A DNA stretch of 64,000 bases from Asterias amurensis (lineage: Eukaryota; Echinodermata; Asteroidea; Forcipulatida; Asteriidae): contig NC_092650.1 of assembly GCF_032118995.1 (NCBI RefSeq), positions 22,454,001 through 22,518,000 on the forward strand, given 5' to 3'. A model generated the notes under the pieces. That model made no database searches. It was not told the origin of the DNA and saw only the letters and a program-made list of their open reading frames with translations. Below, in pieces: positions 59,301 through 64,000 of the stretch (the stretch's first letter is position 1; the number at the start of each line of letters is the position of its first letter). The position numbers and the translations under genes were made by a program.

Positions 59301-62025
59301 CTGAGCGAGGAAAACTTTACAAGACCTCTGATTGACAATGTAATCTGTGCCGTCACTCAAGTCTAAATGCAATATCCGTTAGTGGCTGGTACCTTACATG
59401 TAACTACTCAATTATAAGTTTGGGAGATGTTTTGGTCAGCAGAACTTTTTTCTCACATGAACACAATGATCTATGGCTGAGCGGTTAAGAGCACCAAATT
59501 CAAACTCTAGTGTTTCTGATCAGCAGAGTGTGGGTTCGAATCCCCAGCCATGACAATGATCTATGGCTGAGCAGTAACCAAATTTAAGTTACACTAGTGT
59601 TTCTGATCAGCAGAGTGTGGGTTCGAATCCCCAGCCATGACACAATGATCTATGGCTGAGCAGTTAAGAGCACTGATTTCAAACTCTAGTGTTTATGATC
59701 AGCAGAGTGTGGGTTCGAATCCCCAGCCATGACACAATGATCTATGGCTGAGCGGTTAAGAGCACCAAATTCAAACTCTAGTGTTTCTGATCAGCAGAGT
59801 GTGGGTTCGAATCCCCAGCCATGACAATGATCTATGGCTGAGCGGTTAAGAGAACCAAATTTAAGTTACACTAGTGTTTCTGATCAGCAGAGTGTGGGTT
59901 CGAATCCCCAGCCATGACACAATGATCTATGGCTGAGCGGTTAAGAGCACCAAATTTAAGTTACACTAGTGTTTCTGATCAGCAGAGTGTGGGTTCGAAT
60001 CCCCAGCCATGACACAATGATCTATGGCTGAGCGGTTAAGAGCACCAAATTCAAACTCTAGTCTTTCTGATCAGCAGAGTGTGGGTTCGAATCCCCAGCC
60101 ATGACAATGATCTATGGCTGAGCAGTTAAGAGCACCAAATTCAAACTCTAGTGTTTCTGATCAGCAGAGTGTGGGTTCGAATCCCCAGCCATGACAATGA
60201 TCTATGGCTGAGCGGTTAAGAGCACCAAATTTAAGTTACACTAGTGTTTCTGATCAGCAGAGTGTGGGTTCGAATCCCCAGCCATGACACAATGATCTAT
60301 GGCTGAGCAGTTAAGAGCACCAAATTCAAACTCTAGTGTTTCTGATCAGCAGAGTGTGGGTTTGAATCCCCAGCCATGAAAATGATCTATGGCTGAGCGG
60401 TTAAGAGCACCAAATTTAAGTTACACTAGTGTTTCTGATCAGCAGAGTGTGGGTTCGAATCCCCAGCCATGACACTTGTGTCCTTAAACAAGATACTTCA
60501 CCATTGCTTCGTCCTCCGGATGGGAGGTAAAGCCCTTGGTACCATGTGTTGTGTATTGCATGTAGAAGAACCCAGTGCACTTATCGAAAAGAGAAGGGGG
60601 TTCACCCCGGTGTTCCTGGCTGTGGCTGCTGAATGCACCGAAGCACCTTGTAAACCCTTATAAGGTGCACTGCATAACTGGGTCTCAAAATTCATAACTT
60701 TTAATAGCCTCTCTTTCTGTATAAATGTTTATACTGCGCGCATTGATGATTACCTTGTTGATTGATACGTGCACTGAGACATCATTATTATTATTGACAA
60801 TGTAATCTATGCTGTCACTCAAGTCCCAATGCAATATCCGTTACTGGCTGGTACCCCGTCTACCCCATTATTAGTTTCCGGTGGTTCATTACAGTTCTAA
60901 TTAACTTTGAGATGCTTTGACCTGCAGAATTTTTCTCAAATGAATACCATGATCTTTTGACCCCTTACACACACGTCACATGTGACAACTGTACCTCTCT
61001 CACCATTTTGATCAACAATATGGTTACGCATCGCTTAAAATGAGCACTTCACTGAATAACGCACAGTGACATTGCCCACCAATATGACGCATGCAATATT
61101 ATTTTAATGAAACTTCTTTGCAACAGTTCTCTTCATTCTGTACAGACAACATGAACAAAAAGGTTTGCCATTGAGTTCTGTACACAGATGAAGTTATTAA
61201 CAGCAGTATGGTAATATGAGAGGCCTGCCAGCTCATTTTTAATATCCAAGAAATTGGAATATTTTGTCAAAATGAAACAACGAAGAATCCTGTGGGACGG
61301 TCAACACCTACCCCAGCCCCATCCCTAAAAAGTAAGAAAGATAAAACCCAAACAATTGTTTACCTTTTTACAGCTAAATCGAGAAGAATTACATAAAAAC
61401 AGATGAGAACCTTTGTACAAAATGAGAACTTACTGCTGAGATAACGAGTACAGCATTGCCGAAAGTGTTAGCGACGATGTGGGCACCAGTGGTGAGCATC
61501 AGGAGGCAAGCTGTAGCACAGTAAACAATCTCCTGCAACAGATGAAAACAGAATACATGTATAAACAAATCAGAAAATATTACCATTTCAGAGTTCTTCC
61601 TTTCTGATCACTGCATCAGGCTGAAGAGACTCGCTCGCCATATAAGCCCCAGTTTATTCTTCCGGCGAATGTAAAGCGGATTTTAACATCACATGGCTGT
61701 TTTTGCAGCGAGTTTTTTTTTTGCAGGAGTTGAACAGTTGCGAATTATTCAATTCTTCAGTAAGTGGGTAGGGGGAGGGTGGGTTGAAGGGGGTGGGGGG
61801 GTGGGGTGGGGAGGGGCTACATGAAGTTGAGATTTCATATCTACTTACCAGAACACTCCAGGGAATCTTGATCTTGTGTACAATTCCCGTCATATAGCCG
61901 ATGATGAGGAGTGTTGTAACTAAAGCAAAGCCAGCGGAGGCCGCCTGGAAGTGCCAGTAGGACGACTCATCTGGGGGCTTGTTGGGAACTGCAGTTACGC
62001 ATACAAAGGCTATGATGAGGCTGAC
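56335..62025 (-). CDS. Second MARVEL-domain (CMTM-like) protein, N-terminal exon not found
   Basis: Three minus-strand exons in order: 62025-61849 (59 codons), 61532-61434 (33), 56481-56335 (48 plus TAG). Phase 0, GT-AG throughout; at least 140 residues. Hydrophobic segments: VSLIIAFVCVTAV, the FALVTTLLIIGYMTGIV region, ATACLLMLTTGAHIVA and the AVLVISAVFGFIASLAYLVE region, followed by a charged tail (KKSIIADTLRMVEAERMQ). VFGFIA in TM4 matches the plus-strand MARVEL gene, and exon borders fall at equivalent places, so the two are paralogues arranged tail to tail. VFGFIAS is also typical of human CMTM4/6-type proteins (from memory). The first exon should lie upstream of 62025 but no convincing ATG exon was found before 64000. 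The 4.95-kb intron 56482-61433 hosts an intronless GPCR. Confidence 0.75.
56674..56896 (+). mobile_element. MITE-A copy, right end missing
   Basis: TTAAAGGCAGTGGACACTAT to AACTTCGTGTGACAA; lies between the GPCR and the last MARVEL exon. Confidence 0.88.
57025..58095 (-). CDS. Orphan rhodopsin-like (class A) GPCR, single exon
   Basis: 356-residue seven-helix receptor from the first in-frame ATG (58093-58095); an in-frame TAG lies at 58117-58119. N-terminus has five N-glycosylation sequons (N6, N17, N26, N37, N49). Seven hydrophobic segments follow. Class A landmarks: Cys133 and Cys208 for the TM3-ECL2 disulfide, Asp-Lys-Tyr 160-162 in place of DRY, Trp188 of TM4, and Trp-Leu-Pro 287-289 in TM6. 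Unusual: Glu108 where TM2 normally has Asp, no Pro in TM5, and Cys-Gln-Met-Leu-Tyr 323-327 where NPxxY is expected. A helix-8-like QEQFKDVLR follows. Ligand unknown; it fits the lineage-expanded, mostly intronless receptors of echinoderms. TTTTTTAG before 58117 could be the acceptor of a 5'-UTR intron. Confidence 0.88.
   Translation of the reverse strand: MESPLNISQDVPLFERNASLVPSYTNCSLLESRIGINCSAVIPSVDPSNFTMNQKIDRVTLVVIDIALSAPVLLVLSVIDLWILIVITLKRQLHSYSNYFLANLVFSELLYVFVMVPMETVLQGVSTPHRRSCGSNVLYILIHSCIYTGYFHCAVCFSADKYIKISRPLKYATIVTGRICVIVIAMAWVSTLALSSAITVLSISIQDCLNNERGSFVVALKRKFLIENNTVALASIAVITALNAAIIRIARHQARAVAQQAREGNHPDASKTKRYLGRFLWSFVLVWLPPIIIGDCLYLTMTRRDNLDWYFVSKVVIKVFGLCQMLYGTIAMILLQEQFKDVLRSNWQFMKTKLHI
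58357..58472. repeat. 58-bp direct duplication upstream of the GPCR
   Basis: ATTAAACATATTTTGATTGT through CTTCCATTAATTTT(G/C)GAG occurs twice in tandem with a single difference. Confidence 0.95.
58775..59245. mobile_element. Family-H element split by a MITE-A copy
   Basis: AAATACGTTTGCTGTAAGCA...CCCTGCTTCA and AGCGCCGATTCTGTGCTTAC...GGCCC flank the MITE-A at 58819-59201. The undisrupted counterpart is at about 16525-16610. Confidence 0.7.
58819..59201 (-). mobile_element. MITE-A copy
   Basis: AAGCCAGTGGACACTATTGG to GTGTCCACTGCCTTTAA; comparison with the empty site suggests a TA target. Confidence 0.9.
59465..60475 (+). repeat. Array of 11 tandem tRNA-like SINE heads
   Basis: Units of 89-96 bp begin with GATCTATGGCTGAGCGGTTA at 59468, 59558, 59647, 59739, 59829, 59923, 60019, 60109, 60199, 60293 and 60383. 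Each ends GTGTGGGTTCGAATCCCCAG. Box A (TGGCTGAGCGG) and box B (GGTTCGAATCC) are intact in most. Two middle types alternate (CAAATTCAAACTCTAG and CAAATTTAAGTTACACTAG). Only the last head is followed by SINE body. Confidence 0.95.
60476..60800 (+). mobile_element. SINE body attached to the head array
   Basis: TTGTGTCCTTAAACAAGATA with CTTCACC follows the last head as in the SINE at 24507 (GTGTCCTTGAGCAAGATACT). It continues with CCGGTGTTCCTGGCTGTGGC and ends near GTGCACTGAGACATCATTAT with a TTATTATT tail. Confidence 0.75.
60801..61433. other. Intron sequence, nothing recognised
   Basis: Near 61040-61080, AGCACTTCACTGAATAACG resembles the interior of the MITE at 34731-34958; otherwise unassigned. 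Confidence 0.35.
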
Positions 62026-62127
62026 CTGCAGGTCAAAGGTCAAAGGTCAGAGAGAGGCAAAACAAGGTTATTGAGTTGCTTCACAATATGGTGGTTTTAA
62101 ACATTGAGGCTGAGTCCTAAGCTAGTG

Positions 62128-62257
62128 AGGCCGTGTCCGAATTGGCAACTTTGGCTACAGCTACGGCTAGATCAGCGCGTCTGTCAATGTTGAAGAATGG
62201 CAGACGCGCGCGCCCTAGCCGTAGCTGTAGCCGAAGTCGCCAATTCGGACACGGCCT
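62128..62257. mobile_element. 130-bp Harbinger-like MITE
   Basis: GGCCGTGTCCGAATTGGCAA at the left and CGCCAATTCGGACACGGCC at the right; arms about 45 bp. Flanking TGA on both sides fits a 3-bp target duplication. Confidence 0.85.
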
Positions 62258-62324
62258 GACTTCGCTTTAGCTTTCAGGTCTGCAATTTCGTAGAGGCCAC
62301 GGTCTCTGTTTTATTGGTCTTAGC

Positions 62325-62437
62325 CTTGGTGCCCCTACAAAAGTTTCACACAGACATGAAGAGTTTCCATCGGAAGTGCCCTTTTTAAAATGAAAATGGC
62401 CTTGCCCTCTCAAAGCTCAAATTCCAGGACTGGGCTA
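62325..62437. mobile_element. Fragment related to the element at 40938-41945
   Basis: TTAGCCTTGGTGCCCCTAC, GGAAGTGCCCTTTTT, ATGGCCTTGCCCTC and CAAATTCCAGGACTGGGC. Confidence 0.6.
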
Positions 62438-62706
62438 TTGAAGAATTAGACTTAGATTCAGCAACAGTCACTGATAAAGCCATTCATTTGAACAAGACCC
62501 AACTTTAAACCTGGCAGTACTTTTACAGACTTTTATATATACTTTAGTAACTGCTTTAACCACTTCAGGGCAAAGAGGCTTGGTTGTACCCATATCTTTT
62601 TCAGAATAAAATCTTCTAATAGATTCGGCCATAGAAAAGGCTCTTTAAAGCTGAAAATATTGCCAGCAAAATACGATGGCAATGTGAACGTAAAAAAAAA
62701 GAAATA

Positions 62707-63087
62707 TTTAAAGGAACATTACAGAATTGGTTTTGCGAGCAAAACAGTTGCTGGCAGTGTAAGCACTCTATGTAATCCACAATATACATAAACTGACATA
62801 CCTCGAGAAGTTTGAGATCGATCGGCTATCTGGGTCACGAGAGAATAGTGAAAAACCGATTACAAATTTTGCATTGCATCGATGCCAAAACAAAAATGAA
62901 TAAAACGCTTACCGAACGATAAACTCAAAAAGCGAAATTAGATTATTTAATTTTCATCAAATATGAAATTTCAGACTGAAATATTTCAAGGGATGTTTTC
63001 TATTGTCATCATTAGACTGTGTAAGTTTCATGTAAATCTGTTATCTTCACGATTTTTTTTTCTCACCAATTCTGTAACGTTCCTTAA
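62707..63087. mobile_element. MITE-D copy
   Basis: TTTAAAGGAACATTACAGAA at the left, AATTCTGTAACGTTCCTTAA at the right. Confidence 0.88.
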
Positions 63088-63682
63088 AAGGAATATGCTG
63101 TTGCTGTTCTTGTGGTTTTTTTATATTTTATTTTATTTGAATTATTTTGTTTGAGGGGGGCGGGGACACACCACAGTTTCTACACTAACAAGGGAGTCTC
63201 TTTCTGTAAGGGTCAAATCGTTTGGCTATTCACACAATTTATTGGATGAATAACCAGTGTCCTTAAATACATACAATATAAATTACAATATAGTCCCATA
63301 AAGAAAAGACAAGAACAAAACCCACTTACAAAACAAAACAATAAGGGATAGCGCATAGCTAGACAAGGCATATGGAAGCAATTCCCGCCAGATGGCTCGG
63401 TGAAGTTTAAGATCTGCAATCTATATATTATTTGCTTAGTCAGTAAATCTAGAGAAGCTATTGTTTGTAACACTACACTGAAGAAAGCATTGTGTCCATT
63501 ATTCATACATCTGTGTGTGTCAAAGGTCACCGTGCATGGTTGTGCAAATCAATGTGCATCTGAAGCTTAGTAGTAACATGAGATGTTTTCATGAACAGTT
63601 TTCGCTTTATGTCTGGTACAGTAGCACTCAATGAGTATTTCTAAATTTACATATAACAGCGTTTGAAGTGGTTCCTTTTTGT
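63088..63682. other. Intergenic or intron, nothing recognised
   Basis: AT-rich with small open frames lacking domains; the missing first exon of the minus-strand MARVEL gene could not be identified here. Confidence 0.35.
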
Positions 63683-64000
63683 AAAAGGCACTGAACACGC
63701 GTGGGAATTGTCAAAGACCAGTATTCTAACTTGGTGTATCCCAACATATATGCACAAAATAACAAACCTGTGAAAATGTTGACTCAATTGGTCATTGAAG
63801 TTGCAAGAAAACAATGAAAGAAAAATACACCCTTGTTGTACAAAATAGTGTGCTTTCAGATAGGGGCCCTAGGAACAAAAGGCTTCTTGCCAGAAGTCGT
63901 CTATTAGTTATAGTGAGAAATTACCTAGCCTTTCCCAAAAACTATGTTACTTCAAAAGGGAGTTGTTTCTCGCAATGTTTCATTCTATCAAAAGCTCTCC
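63683..64000 (-). mobile_element. MITE-A2 copy running off the window
   Basis: AAAAGGCACTGAACACGCGT, TTGTCAAAGACCAGTATTCT, CACCCTTGTTGTACAAAATA and GAGAAATTACCTAGCCTTTC. Confidence 0.82.

Noticed and set aside
59465..60475. Cluster of true tRNA-Leu/Ser genes
   Set aside because: Units lack a convincing full cloverleaf, vary in the anticodon region, are tandem without spacers and end in a SINE body.

Overview
The window looks like a piece of an animal nuclear genome, most likely an echinoderm and probably a sea star. This is inferred from three things: multi-exon metazoan genes with long AT-rich introns, a very abundant short inverted-repeat transposon family (MITE-A below, more than 20 copies) of a type I associate with asteroid genomes, and a divergent intronless rhodopsin-like receptor. 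There is no prokaryotic operon, CRISPR array or phage. Exons were found by hand from homology, GT-AG (and one AT-AC) borders and phase agreement.

Layout. (1) 60-7351, plus strand: the last nine coding exons of SUPT16H/SPT16, the large FACT histone-chaperone subunit; the 5' part lies outside the window. Its first visible exon is followed by two phase-compatible tandem copies. (2) 7352-11162: 3' UTR, repeats and the upstream region of the next gene. (3) 11163-31219, plus strand: a complete 15-coding-exon SLC9A8 (NHE8, endomembrane Na+/H+ exchanger). It contains a U12-type AT-AC intron, a duplicated exon fragment, two large minisatellites and many transposons. (4) 31220-40435: intergenic, mostly SINE and MITE debris. 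(5) 40436-45739, plus strand: a complete small MARVEL-domain (CMTM-like) membrane protein. (6) 45740-56334: repeat-rich intergenic DNA with a degenerate ~60-bp array, a ~180-210-bp array and foldback elements. (7) 56335-62025, minus strand: three exons of a second MARVEL/CMTM-like gene, convergent with the first and with the same intron plan; its N-terminal exon was not found. A single-exon class A GPCR (57025-58095, minus) and an 11-copy tandem array of tRNA-like SINE heads sit inside its large intron. (8) 62026-64000: MITE remnants only.

The genes do not form a pathway: SPT16 handles nucleosomes, NHE8 exchanges ions in Golgi/endosomal or apical membranes, the MARVEL proteins are probably trafficking-type tetraspan proteins, and the GPCR is an orphan. 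I see no wholly new coding system. The most notable structures are the tandem SPT16 exon copies, the AT-AC intron next to a duplicated decoy exon in SLC9A8, transposon ends 17-29 bp from several 3' splice sites, a 47-bp perfect-TIR transposon splitting a LINE, and the amplified tRNA-like heads.
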